From: Syngnathus acus
Lineage: Eukaryota > Chordata > Actinopteri > Syngnathiformes > Syngnathidae
NCBI RefSeq assembly: GCF_901709675.1
Contig: NC_051094.1
Coordinates: 2,212,501 to 2,276,500 of the forward strand
Reading direction: 5' to 3'
DNA: 64,000 bases
Made by a program: the position numbers and the translations under genes
Shown: in pieces, positions 47,832 to 59,689 of the stretch
Layout of the letters: every line of letters begins with the position of its first letter
Position numbering within the stretch: the stretch's first letter is position 1
The notes under the pieces: generated by a model
Told to the model about the DNA's origin: nothing
Database searches by the model: none
What the model saw: only the letters and a program-made list of their open reading frames with translations

Positions 47832-48735
47832 CTATTGAGAAATGGTGTTTGTAGAACGCTTGCATAAAAGCTGCCTAGTGTCTACCACGGATTCACTGCC
47901 ATATAGTATATATATTAGCATATCACTCTGTGGACTGTGATATTGCTTAATGCACTCTGACTGGAACATCATCCAGGAAACATTCATCTTGTTTTGTTTT
48001 TTAGACACAAACACGGGTACATGTGTCGGTTTTGCGAATGTGTCTGGTAAGAGGCTCTAAAAGCCGTTAATCATAGTGCTGTTAGCAGGCGTCCTTGTCC
48101 TCATGTAAAAAGCTGTGAATCACAGCAGATTTCTTTGGCATAGCGTGCGCTCCGTTATGGCAGGTGTGTGTTCCCCAACAGAAATGAGACCAAATGCAGA
48201 GCAGAACTGAGAATGGTACTGTTCTTTGGTATAGTCTGTCACTTCCCACACTTCTCCAGGTGCAGCAACTTGTTTGTTCTTTTTATCCGTTTGGCAATTT
48301 CGAGTTCTCATTTACAGAACTTTGCCATTCTTAACATTTTTTATTTTTCAAAAAAAACAATCATTTTGGCCAATGAAGTGGCTTGTGTCAATTGTGAATA
48401 TTAGCATATGCCAAGAGCGACTAAAAATTGGACAGTGGGCCACTCTTGCGTAAGCCTCTAGAGCGAAGCCTTTGGCTAACGACTTCTTCACTAGCTAAGG
48501 TTCTTGCACGGTGTAAACATTTAACAAATGATCACATATTGCAAATGTGACTTGCAAAATGCGGGTATGAGTTGTTGTTTTTCTCCATAATTATTATTGT
48601 GATTATTATTATTCTAATGACAGCATACTTTATATATTTCTATTTGTGTTTATGTTTCTGTCCCCAAAGTATAGCTCTCTCATCTTTTATACTATGTGAC
48701 TCAACTCCCTCCCTTTTTCTGTGCTTCACCCTTTG

Positions 48736-48768
<33 letters not shown>

Positions 48769-50534
48769 AACCTGATTATTTCTTTGGACATTAGATTGAG
48801 TGACGTTCATTTCCTGGATCCTTTACCATGAGTCTGACCACTACTTGTGTAACGTCTGCCCTGCAAAAAGTCAATAAATTATGTCACGGCCACATGCTTT
48901 CTGTCACATTTGTCGAAGGACAGTTGTCACAATGTGATTTTGAGATTGACGTTCATATGGATGGACCAAATGGCATCGTTCTCTGGTTTCACAAGACGTA
49001 CATTCCCAAACTTTACCGAGCATTTAAGGGCATATCGCATTATTGAATAGCTGGTGCATAAACAGTGAATGGATCGTACAATGGAGGATATCGGTGGCTA
49101 TCCTATATTCTATTTTCAATATTTCTAGATTTTGAATATATTAAAATTGTTTCTTTGACTTTCAAAATAAATGTACACTCAGGTGTATCTGAGCAGCTTG
49201 TAGTAGCTTATGGATTTACAAGTAACGCAGTTTCTTTCTCAACTTTATCTAAAATGAAAACGGAAAAAAAAAAACGACTACACTTCCAAAGCACCAGTCC
49301 GTGTGCACCCACTGGGTATTTGAAATGGGCGTAGGAGACTTTGAAAAGCCGCTAAAGGTGATCAGGTGGAAGAAAACCGCGTCTGCAATTGTAGCTTTTG
49401 CCTGCCACCTTTCCGCCCTGCGTTGCATCCCTGCATCACCTCGCCTTGGGGGGGGTTGAACAACTGTTCTTGATGGGGGGGCAAGTGTTCCCTCTGTTCT
49501 TTCTCATTGCCTCTAGGTGTACTACCGACTTTCACTACCCTGGCGATCTCCTGCCGCCTCGCACTCTCGCAAGGCTTTCACACAAACACGCAGACACACA
49601 CACTCGCAAGCTGTGCAGCATGTGAACCCACTTCACTCTGTGCTCAGTCTCTCTCTCATCTTCCTATATGGGGCTCTTTGTAGCCGCCGTGCCTGAGCTT
49701 GCTGAGGAGAAGAGCGAGAACAAAGCCAAGGAAAAAGAAGGGTGGAGAAAATAAGGCAGGGTGGGCGAGGGCTGGGGAGGGGATGAATGAGAGAGGAAGA
49801 TGGAGAGGGAAGCAAGCTTCTGTTCACATCGCAGCGAGAGCGTCGCCTGTTGTTGCTCTCTGTACGCCGCTTGACGAGCGTCTGCGCCACAGCTTGATGT
49901 GGAGGTTGTCCCCAGCTGCGGAGACAGCAGATCGGAAACGTGGCGCGTACTCTAATTAGACGGGCCTAAGTGTGTTGAACTGAGAGAGAACCCTAGAGCG
50001 CCAACAAATGCTGCTTGGCCCCCTGCAAACGGAGCAGGAGGAGACCCCCAGCGGTAATTACAACGTTTCACAAACCAAGCAAGACAGCTCCAGGAAGTTT
50101 TCAATCAGAAAAGACTCCTTTTCCACTCGCTCGGGAGCAGGGGAATGGTTGCATTTCATTAGCCTGGGGTCCATTAGCGGAGGGTCCGTTTATAAGGGGA
50201 AGGCGGGGCATCAGCTTTATTGATGACAATGCATTTAGTGTTTCATTAAAAAAAAAAATGGACATCCAGGTGATCCACATGATTTTTTTAGGGTCAGTGG
50301 ATCTTTGTTCGTTAGCGTACAGTACTATGACAAAGGATAAGAAGCATAAGGAAGTTGAACTCAAATGTCAGATTAAAACTGTTGTGATCAAACGGAATGC
50401 TAAAACGTTAACAAAATCCATTTGTGTTTTGTTTTCTGTTCGTAGGACACATTCGTGCCCAAGAATGACATTGCAGCTTTTATCATCATCCGGAGACGGC
50501 GGACGCCATTTTGCGAAGGTACTGTAATTTAAAG
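47832..50534. other. Non-coding stretch, no gene recognised
   Basis: Unique sequence with AC and ATT microsatellite patches (48,590-48,620 and 48,742-48,768), G runs near 49,448 and 49,477 and a purine-rich segment at 49,700-49,810. The 170-codon frame at 50,015-50,527 has no recognised domain and ends near the MITE. Confidence 0.5.
48742..48768. repeat. (AC)n microsatellite
   Basis: About thirteen perfect AC units, one of the longest uninterrupted dinucleotide tracts in the window. Confidence 0.95.
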
Positions 50535-50536
50535 TA

Positions 50537-50892
50537 CCGTATTTTCCCCACTATAAGGCGCACCGGATTATAAGGCGCACCTTCAATGAATGGCCCATTT
50601 TAAAACTTTGTTCATATATAAAATGCACCGGATTATAAGGTGCATAGAATAAATGACTGCAATCACAATATAGTAACACTCGAAATAGTGAAAACAATAA
50701 CAATATATGTTGCTCAAACGTTAATATCACACAACACACAAAATAAACACGTAAAGCTTACTTTTATAAGTTAGTCCTCATCCACGAATCCATATTGGTC
50801 CATATATATGGCGCACCGGATTATATGGCGCACTGTCGGTTTTTGAGAAAATTGGAGGTTTTTAGGTGCGCCTTATAGTGCGGAAAATATGG
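50537..50892 (-). mobile_element. TA-flanked MITE (CCGTATTTTCC family), copy 4
   Basis: A 356-bp element between TA dinucleotides. It lies in the opposite orientation to copies 1 and 2: its left segment CTTCAATGAATGGCCCATTT with TAAAACTTTGT is the reverse complement of their right segment. The interior (50,650-50,790) contains sequence absent from the shorter copies, so this copy retains more of the ancestral element. It is still far too short for a transposase. Confidence 0.9.
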
Positions 50893-51009
50893 TACATCAT
50901 ATCCCGTTTTATGTCACCGGGTAGACGTTTTGGTTGTCTGTAAAAGAGTTGTAGACTGCAAAAGTTGGGTCATAAGTAAACATGGTGCTGAGATAAACAG
51001 GGAACATCA

Positions 51010-51240
51010 AAAAAGTATGCAACTGTGATCTGCCAATGAAATTAGATTGTCAGCGTACTAATTAATTAGACACAGAAACCGTAACTGGATGTTATGGAAA
51101 GGTAAGCACGACTTGTTTAATTGGAGTGTAGCCAGGCGGTTGAATTGTGATTCAAAGTCTATAGATCAATAAAAGTGGTGTAAAACATCAGCAGATTTAA
51201 TTGGAAATTCAACTTCAAGAATAACCCGTACGAGACGAGG
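51010..51240. promoter_or_regulatory. Candidate conserved non-coding element
   Basis: Non-repetitive block with GAAATTAGATTGTC near 51,038, the homeobox pair CTAATTAATTAGAC near 51,058, TTTAATTGGAG near 51,117 and AGATTTAATTGG near 51,193. The CTAATTAATTAG word is a palindromic paired-class homeodomain site. Stop codons break every frame. Enhancer identity is inference. Confidence 0.4.
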
Positions 51241-51840
51241 TGGAGGAAAGGTGACAGGAGCCGTACACGCATTATGCTGCAATTACTGTATACTTTTTAA
51301 ATTATGCACGGTGACAATAAAAATAAAGTATGAACTTCACAAAAGCACTTTTGAACATATTTATCTAGGAACTAAATGTTGAAAGCAGGCAGTAGATTGC
51401 AATGTTTTTCTTTGATTCTTAAGTGGATGTGAAATGTGGTGCCTGTAGGGGTTTGGACAGTAGCTTGTTCCAACCGAGAAAGTGTTTGATGTTTGTTGAC
51501 AAGACAATGTGGAATTCTGCACTTGAGATTTTGCATGTGTACAAAATATAAGACGGGATAATGTCACGACTTCATTCCGCTAATTTTGCTGCGCCTTTAT
51601 CTCTCCGATTGCGGACTACTATGACGACAGTGTGCTGCTGGGACGGCAGAATAAAGCACAGAATTTTGTTTTTTGAAGGGTGAGATAAAATTAGATTATA
51701 AACACCGGTTAAAGTGTGTATGTAGTATAGATATTTTTTTTCTGCAAAAATGCACATTAGCGTATAAAACATTGAAATGCACAAGACACACCAGGGGGTG
51801 AGATGATGTTTTTCCCCTTGATAGCACGTTAATTGATGTC

Positions 51841-51855
51841 TGTGTGTGTGTGTGT
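51841..51855 (+). repeat. (TG)n microsatellite, short
   Basis: Seven TG units in otherwise unique DNA. A short CA run follows near 51,901, so the region could fold back weakly. Confidence 0.85.
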
Positions 51856-51951
51856 TGAGGCTCTTTCACCTGTCTCAAGTTGTCTCTTGCTGTCACTCAC
51901 AAACACACACACTGTACACACATGCAAAAAAAAAAATAGTGCAGTACTTTA

Positions 51952-51985
51952 CAGTAATGATTCCCGACTGGTGGGTCGGGATCAT
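51952..51985 (+). mobile_element. hAT-like terminus, single end
   Basis: CAGTAATGATTCCCGACTGG followed by TGGGTCGGGATC resembles the vertebrate hAT terminus CAGTGGTTCCCAA-CTGTGGGTCGCGACC with several changes. I see no matching right end or 8-bp duplication, so the element is truncated or the likeness is partial. Confidence 0.4.
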
Positions 51986-52189
51986 ATTTTTCATTTGATG
52001 GCTTTACGTTTTTGGCCTAGAAATGTTTTCGCAAACTAATTATGACTTTAGCATTGTGCTAGCATTGGTTAGCATAGGAGGCGCATTCAAATTTGAGTTA
52101 TGTCACAGGAGCTGTGAAATATGCTTAGCATGCATCCCAAACTTAAACTTTTACTTAAAATAAAATAAATAAATTAATTAAAAAATATA

Positions 52190-52264
52190 CCGTTTTTTCC
52201 ATGTATAATGCGCAAAATTTAACTAATTTACTGTCCTCAAATCTGGGGTGCGCATTATACATGG
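52190..52264 (+). mobile_element. Hairpin-type MITE fragment with ATGTATAATGCGCA arms
   Basis: Begins CCGTTTTTTCC after TA, a terminus close to the CCGTATTTTCC family. Perfect 16-base arms (52199-52214 and 52249-52264, CCATGTATAATGCGCA and its complement) flank a 34-base centre. The words match a fish repeat I recall with CCATGTATAATGCGC termini. The far end is uncertain; sequence to about 52,590 may be element interior. An unclassified 67-codon minus-strand frame lies at 52,387-52,590. Confidence 0.6.
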
Positions 52265-52283
52265 GTACATTTTTATTTTATTT

Positions 52284-52300
52284 TATATATATATATATAA
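52284..52300. repeat. (AT)n microsatellite
   Basis: Eight AT units after a TTTTATTTTATTTTA stretch, immediately right of the hairpin MITE. Confidence 0.85.
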
Positions 52301-53029
52301 AACCAGAGAATGATGCCATTTGTCAGATCATGTAATCCACCAATTTGACTTCACTCTTTAAATGACAAGGAATAATTACGTCGTCCTTATTTTTCCAGCA
52401 CGTCTATCCCTTTACGCTTTCTTGTTTTTGGCGTGCAGAGTGGCAGTTGTTGTGGAGCGCATGTCAAATCATCTGTGCAGTTACAAAGTGAATCATCTAA
52501 ACTTGAACTCTTTGGATTAGCCAAGGATGCTGTAGCACGGGTGTCATCCTTGATTAGAGTTTTACGAGGAAGGTGAGCAATATGGGACACCTATGACTTC
52601 ACTGCCAGACTTGTAAAGATTAAACACAATTTTCAGTCTTCAAGTTGGATTTGTTTGTGAGGGATTTTGCTTCTTCCTGAATTTTGTTTGTGTTATTAGT
52701 GTCTTGGTTATTGGTAGGAATGTTTTTTTTCCTTCATTTTCTTACATGTAACTTACAACACTTGTTTACTTGAATGCTATTTATAGCTCGAGTCAATCCC
52801 ACCAAGATATATTACCGATACAATGTGAAGCATAAGCATAGTTTTATAATAATCTTTGGCAGCATAATTTCCTCTAAAAGAATTGTAAGATGAAAAAAGG
52901 CTATGTCGGATCAATTTTATAATTTATACAATGCGTGTTCAGGGATCGCAGCAATTTACTCAGCCGGGCTCACTCTCGTTTTTCCATACAATGTTAGTTG
53001 CCAATATGTTAATTTCTATAATCATTTGC
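52301..53029. other. Non-coding stretch, no gene recognised
   Basis: Unique AT-rich sequence, possibly beginning with interior of the hairpin MITE. Nothing else recognised. Confidence 0.45.
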
Positions 53030-53460
53030 ATCTTTATCTGCTGTTCCTTGTAAAAGCCACTTAAACTTCACGCTATACAAGGTAATTACAAGCACACTAA
53101 AGAGCTTTTAACCGTATCAAAAATTAATGAATGTCACATTTATTTGGGTTATCCAATGCTAAAACATGTTTTTCATGCAAACGCCACATTTCCTTCTCCT
53201 TCAATTCAATTAAATGGGAATATCATTAAAGGCAGCAAATTTACAGTTTAATTTGTGTTTACTATTTAAGCCGCTCCAGAGCTACAGAAACCCCTTCCTC
53301 TCTAAGTGGATTAATTAATTTGAATCAATAAAGTCCAGTTGCAGCCCCCCCGCCTCCCCTCTGCAAATAAATAACACCACACAAAGCACTATCAGCTACA
53401 GTGAAGGCCCAGGCTTTTGCTTTTCTGGCTATAAAGCAATGTTTTGCTGAGACAGTTACT
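53030..53460. promoter_or_regulatory. Candidate conserved non-coding element
   Basis: A long non-repetitive block. It has GGTAATTACAAGC near 53,080, AAAAATTAATGAATG near 53,119, CAATTCAATTAAATGG near 53,201, CAGTTTAATTTG near 53,244, GGATTAATTAATTTGAATC near 53,308 and CAATAAAG near 53,326. GATTAATTAATTTGA is a tandem homeodomain core. One C run near 53,346 breaks it. This is among the best enhancer candidates in the right half. No exon evidence. Confidence 0.4.
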
Positions 53461-56400
53461 AGTCGTCAGTGATTCGACGCGGCCTTCTGCTCTTTCAGCG
53501 TTTGTGCTTTTGTGTTGGTTTGCTCTGTTGTGGAATTTAAGTTTCGGTTCTATATTCCCGTAGAGGTGAAATGTTTGGGAAATGTCGTTGTGTTATTAGT
53601 GTGATTAAAATGTTTGTGGTTAAACTCACTGGACTGGTGTATCTACGTGGAAACAAGAAGGTCGTTGTTGGTAAATAAAATGGTGGACTTTAACTTTATG
53701 TTTACAGACATGACACCCACTATTGTCAGAGATGCTACATATTCATCGCTGTTTATTGGGAAATGACTCGTCCTACTTATTCCGAATGTATTTTAAATGT
53801 GCGTTTTGCACTGGCAAAGCTAGAGGGTGGGCCATTGGGGGCACTGACCTCCCCAGACAGGTACCTTGCTGCTAACATTGCTATGCTAGCAATCTTAACG
53901 CAAAATGCTTATAGGTAACTGTGATCATCACACAACAAGCACAAGAAAAACTGGAGTGTTTGTTTCCCGTAGGTGGAGAACATCCAACTGCCGCAAGCAG
54001 ACAGCTTTGTATGCTTACAAAATTCGGCCAGCCTGAAAAATTCTGATGTCTTTTTCTTGAACCTGGAAAACATGAGCTGAATTTCAAGTTCATCTTAAGA
54101 AAATATGGATTAAAGACACAGTCAGTGCTTGACAGGCTTTGTGTTGAACAGCATGCAAGCGAGTTGCCGTGTGAGTCACTAAGACTGCGTTGGAATGCAA
54201 AATTCATGTTCAGAACAATGCTCAGCCTCCACATGTCAATGCTAAACATTGCTTTTGCTGTTTTACTGTCATTTTACATTATTGGAAAAGCATAAAAGTG
54301 TCTCGCTCCGTCTTAACACATGGAACAGCTCCGGTGGATTACGTCCCGTTTCTGTTTGCACCCTTAAACTTGTAAAGCAGATCAGTCATGGTCCGTTTCA
54401 TTCCAACTTTCAATTAAGGATTTACTACAGCTGTCTTTAAGCATAAAGATTATTTGAGGTGATTTGTGTCGACTTTCCCACGTGTTTTTTTTTTTTAAGA
54501 GGAAAACCTAGTTTAGTTTCGATTCCCTTCAGAAAGTGATTCTAAAAATGGCATTGACAGATGACTTCATTCACAGCCAGCAATTTGAACAAATCATTCA
54601 GCGGCGACTTTGTGATGTAGGAAACGTGATCTTACATCAATCTTGACATATACAGTATGTAGAACACGTTGCTTTACACCACTGCTGTCAGACTTCTGAC
54701 AACAAGTCCACGACTCTTTCTTTCCTTCTCACTTCTATCTGCAGCCATGGTGAGGAATCTAATGCTGAGGTGTTGCATTTCTGTTTGTTTAAGCATCTGT
54801 CAGAAGTCCACTTGGGAAAATCGTGGAACACGGCAAGCTTTTAGCAACGTTGTAACATGGTAACTTTAGCACGCCGAGCGACGCGGCCGAACCCGAATGA
54901 CCTGTCGTGCAGGGGGCGGGGCTCTGGGACTGCTTTGTGGATTGGTGGCAAACCATAACAATTTTAATATACGGATGGAACAGCCAATGAACAGTCATTT
55001 AAATCACAGATTATATTTTACTATTCCAAAATCACACCTGTCATACTGCAATGAGAAAAAATACAGCGCGGAGACTCTGTTAAGACTTCCACGTGCAGAT
55101 GGTTGTCAAAGAGTTGCTGTTTGTTTTTTGATGCGTGGAACAGACATTTACATTATTAAATCGTCACATCTGTGTTGTAAAGCTGCAGCCAAACATGTTC
55201 CATGCGCTTTGATCAAAGTCGCAAGAAAATGGAGAAAAAATATGAGTGGGTGCCCTCTACGCTTACAAGGATATTCTCAAAGAGTAAAAGAAAAAAAATG
55301 ATTAGAGGCCTCCCTTCAGTTATGTAAAAGCTAAAGAAAATTATTTTTGGGCTGCCAAGATGAAGATATTCCTATTATGCGACCCAAAACATAATCATAT
55401 TAATATGAATATTATTATTAATATATATTGTAATAAAAAAAAGAGTTGGTGAAAAATATATGATTTATTTTATTTGAAACTTATTCATTTATTTTAAATT
55501 TTACTAATTTATTTGAGAAGTGTTTACTATTGATCGACCTCCCAGTTACGTGTTGTAAAATTTTTCGGGCTTGCTCTCATCTCATTACTTCTCCTGCTTA
55601 GTAAAGTTTGGACTCGTGTATTTCTTTAATTCAGGGTATGGCATAATTAATACAATATACAGAAGATGTATTTGGGACGTATCACAGCAAGAATGTTCCC
55701 CATTCATTGCAGTTCCAAAAATAAAGTGAAAATGAAAAAGTGAAAGAGCTGAAGAACCCAATTATACCTTTTTTTGTGCTTTTTAGTGCGACGAGAGTGT
55801 CGGTCAGTGGGACACTTCAACCTAAAACGATGTAATGGGTGACGACTCTTCACATCCATCTCCCCAGAACAGCACCAAAAAAAAAAAACCTTAAATGTCA
55901 TTTTGTTCTGTTCCAACTTTTTCAGAATGTTGACATAATCATAGTCATATTGACTACACAATGATCCCTTCAAACAATTCAAACCTAATCCTCGAGCAGC
56001 GCCAAGACACACGGATGGTCCGGGGACATGCATCCATCTGTCAGTCTTTGCTCACGCTTTGCTGCTTCCTTCCTCCGACAAATTTGACAGCTCCACGCCT
56101 CGGCTAGATTAGAAAATTATACAAACGTTAGGGTGGAAAGGTGTAATTGAAGATGGCAAAAGGGCTGATTGGGAGACATTTAAATGATTATTCTTATGCG
56201 TTCAACACGGAGGGCGTGTGGCAGAGGCCGCACAGAGACTCACTTTGAAATGATTATAGCAGCTGACAGGTGGTTGACAAGTCCCACTTTCCGAACTCAA
56301 ATTTTTTTTTTCCTCGTGATGCATAATAGTTTTGTGTACGTTATCTTTGAGTGCGCTTGTTGTACAACAATAAGGTTTTGTCAAGGTTTAGCAGAAAAAA

Positions 56401-57004
56401 AAGATTTTCAGCTTACAAGATTCAAGCCAGTTCAATTTAATATAAATCAGGGAAACACAAAAGTTGATGTTATTTATTCTCATTTTAAAACAATTCTACT
56501 CATAGAAAGTAAGCTTAGGCTTCCTTCTACTCCCTTTTGAACAAATATGAATTTACTATAAAGGGAAAATTATAATGCAATATCATTTTTTCCTTTTTTA
56601 ATGTTCTATTGTACTATGGAGTTATCATTTTCTGTATTTTTTACTTTTTTCTTGTATTTCTTTTAATGTTCAAAACAAACAAGTTGAATTAATATCTTGT
56701 GGGACTAAATAAAATTGTAGAGTGTAGAGTCACGACATACTGAGCTCTAAATGTGTATATGTACTATACATAGCTCAATTCCTACCTTGTATCATGATCA
56801 ACAATATTACCAAGTCTTTCTTGGCCCGTGTGTCTTGTGAAAATTCTGTAGTTATAATAATCTTATTGCTAAGAACAAGCCAAACAAATAGAAATCAAAA
56901 CAAAACCTCTTACTTGGCACAATTTGCAAAAAGTGGAAAGGGAAAAAATAGCTGTGTGCCTTTGTCCACAGCCTGTGTGGCTAAGTGGTGGGCCAAGTAA
57001 TATC
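53461..57004. other. Non-coding stretch, no gene recognised
   Basis: Unique sequence. 54,880-54,960 is GC-richer with GGGGGCGGGGC (GC box) near 54,911 and ATTGGTGG (inverted CCAAT) near 54,940, promoter-like, overlapping a 134-codon frame at 54,897-55,301 with no recognised domain. 55,330-55,560 and 56,540-56,720 are strongly AT-rich. Confidence 0.45.
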
Positions 57005-57175
57005 CCAGCAGCCACATTAACAGAAAGCACTGACATCACTTGCATTACAGCCCGCCTGCCATGACAGTATCTAATGGAAGAAACAAGACACCTTTAATGA
57101 GGACACTAATTTAAGCAATATCACACTGGGCGCTTAAATATGAATCAGATGAAGCTGTGACAGTACCGAGAAGGC
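57005..57175. promoter_or_regulatory. Candidate conserved non-coding element
   Basis: Non-repetitive segment with CAGCAGCCACATTAACAG, CATCACTTGCATTACAGCCC near 57,033, ACCTTTAATGAGGACACTAA near 57,091, CTAATTTAAGC near 57,106 and CTTAAATATGAATCAGATG near 57,133. No simple repeats. Resembles conserved enhancers in texture; not tested. Confidence 0.35.
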
Positions 57176-59689
57176 ATAACAAAGCACAGGCATGTCTCCT
57201 CTAATTGTATTAAACTCTGTGTATTTTTTTCCATCTTCACCCCCAAGCATCCAGAAAGGACCAAAAAATACATCAATGCCCTCAAAATATTACTACATAT
57301 TACAATTTTTTTTTTTTCTTCAGCGCATGACTTTGGCAAGTGTACACGACGTACGCTGCAATGAAACCCATATCACTTTTTCCCCTGACGTCGTCAAAAG
57401 TTTCTATCTATGTGGTCCAAGTCAGAGTTGTGTTCTGTCATGTTAAACACAGTTGACAGAGAAGCAAGGCAACACCCTAAACCTCTGGTCGGAGACTTTG
57501 TTTGCCCTCGGCACCGACGCACTGTACGCCCTTCATTTTGGTCTCGAAACTGCCGACGGTGACTGATTTGCTGTATGCCACTCATATGGTGCCAGTGTTC
57601 AAGTCATACTTAGTCAAAAAGTGCAACAAAACATGCTGAGGCACTTTCTAGCACTGAGACCCATAAGCTGGAAAACAAATGGCAACTTCAACTTTTAAGG
57701 GATGACAAATAAATCCATTTATCAAAGCACATTCAATAATAATTGTACTGTTTATCTGTGCAGAAAATGACCATGTCTGATGAAAATGCTAGTTCGACAT
57801 TGCAAATAAGAACCTGGTTTTAAATGCATTATAAAGAAAGGTTATGTAAATACAATCAATACATTTAGATTTTAGGTAGAAAGGTTGTCATGCCAGTGTA
57901 GGAGAAGGAAAGAGGTTTTGTGTCAAAGAGAACATGGACTGAGAGCATGGAGTGCAAAGGAAAGTGTTCTGGGTTACCATGGCCACTGTAAATGTGTGTT
58001 GTTGTTTTTTTTGTACTTAAGCTACAGACATGGAATAATACAACGACCCAAGCTCAAAATGTTACTTGATTTTGGTTATTGAATGTATAGACTTTGTTGT
58101 GTTAATCTCATTTGTCTCTTGGAAGAATTTTCACATTTCTTACTTGGCGTTATTAGAATTTTGACTTTTAAACTATCAAGCCAGTTCTCAGCCCATGTTA
58201 GTGCAATACATGGCTGTAACCAGCAGAGGCGCTGTTGACTAATTGGGTATTGTTAATCTGCTCAACATGACACCCGTATCGAAACAAAAGTTAAGGACTT
58301 TCAGAGAGAGTCTCTCATCCAGATAAAAAAAATAACGAATTGATAGTTATTTGTACCAATTTTGTCAAATGACCTCAGTCCAGAGCAATATGCCAGAATC
58401 AATCATACGTTCCAATACACAATTACAGATTTACATCTCCGCAGCACTGCGCCATATAACACTCAGATTTAACAGTTATTGAATTAAAATCAAAGCACAG
58501 CAGGTTTTCCTCACACTCGCCAAACAGTAGTGTCCTTTGAGGAAAAAAAATGTCAGAGTGCACTTAGAGAAGGAACAGTGTGGGATCAAGAGTTAGCCAT
58601 GGCACCAGTCATAATCCACCCTTCAAAAGAGCCAGATGGAGAGGCTAAGGTTTCAGTCCAAATATTGTTTTTGGATTGAGGAGCACACTGGCTCTCGCGC
58701 TCTCTCCGTCCCGCGTATCGCTCTCACCCAAACTTACAGTATTCTTTAGTAGTCTCCTGTTCTGGCTAAGACTTTACCCGTTGTGGTTTATCAGGTCCTG
58801 CCTCCCAAAGCCCTCAAGGCTCATCAGGACCTTGTTGGGTCAGCCCTCGTTAATCTGCCCCCGGTTCGGGTCAGGTTAAGACCTGGCTCGGTGTTTATCA
58901 GCCATATCAGATCTGGAGCGTTGACTTAAGGTCAGCACTTGAGATCCATCATTTTCATCATGAATCACTCTCAATGTTTTCACGGAGTGTGATTCACCGT
59001 GAAAACGTCGCTTAGAGTTGCCTGAGCCAGGGGGTCCTAAATCAGCAGTCTTACCCTGAGACGCTCGATAAACATACAGTTCCAGAGTTTGTGTCTGGAC
59101 TGGCGGGCCTGTGGGGCAGAAAGGTATGCGCTTCGCGGGATTGTGCCTCGCCTCATTCTCCAATTTTTGAACACACACAGAGCGACCTTGTGTGGAGCAG
59201 AGGGCTGAAGTCAGCGCGCCCTTTGGACTGCAATGCTGGCAAAAGAGGAAAGCACGCAAATTTGCACACAAATATTCACTTGAAGGCCTCAATTTTCAAT
59301 CTTTTTTTCTTGTTGGGGGCAAACGTACTTAAGGATTGCACGGATGATTGTTGTACTAAACAACAATTCCACTCTGATATTTAGTCCTTAAACATTTGAG
59401 TTGTGCATGTCATTATTTTAATGTTAGTCTAAATCAGGGGTGTAGACTACCTTCATTTTAAATGTCTCAAAAGTATTCCCGCAATGACATAATTACTTGC
59501 ATTATACCAAAGTCCACCCTGTCCATTTCTTCACCTTAACTTCATGTCTTGCTTTTATCGCCTCCCGTTAGGAAAAATCATCCTCTCGTCTTGTGTTTCT
59601 AACAACTACCGTTTAAAAAAAAACAAACAAAAAAAATAATGGGTGTGCCAAAGTTGGTGTGTATTAAAGCTAAAACAATGAAGGGGCTT
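57176..59689. other. Non-coding stretch, no gene recognised
   Basis: Unique sequence, T runs near 57,306 and 58,005, A-rich runs near 59,612-59,638. The 138-codon minus-strand frame at 58,876-59,292 overlaps plus-strand frames and has no recognised domain. Confidence 0.5.
58212..58244 (+). repeat. Short dispersed repeat, copy B, with CTCF-like core
   Basis: Partner of the 2665-2698 copy. The core CCAGCAGAGGCGCTG at 58220-58234 is one G short of the CCAGCAGAGGGCGCTG form of the CTCF motif. Two similar copies 55 kb apart suggest either a dispersed repeat carrying the motif or independent sites. Confidence 0.5.

Noticed and set aside
50015-50527. 170-codon plus-strand open frame, the longest in the window
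   Set aside because: No recognisable domain. It crosses an A-run and its composition follows the local DNA. A chance frame of this length is expected in 64 kb on six frames.
52387-52590. 67-codon minus-strand frame as a transposase fragment of the adjacent hairpin element
   Set aside because: No DDE, zinc-finger or helix-turn-helix signature recognised. It might be element interior but cannot be called coding.
54720-54870. Kozak-like GCAGCCATGG start near 54,746
   Set aside because: The following frame is short, overlaps other frames and has no domain.
59434-59470. CAGGGGTGTAGAC word as a hAT terminus
   Set aside because: Only one end and weak similarity beyond ten bases.
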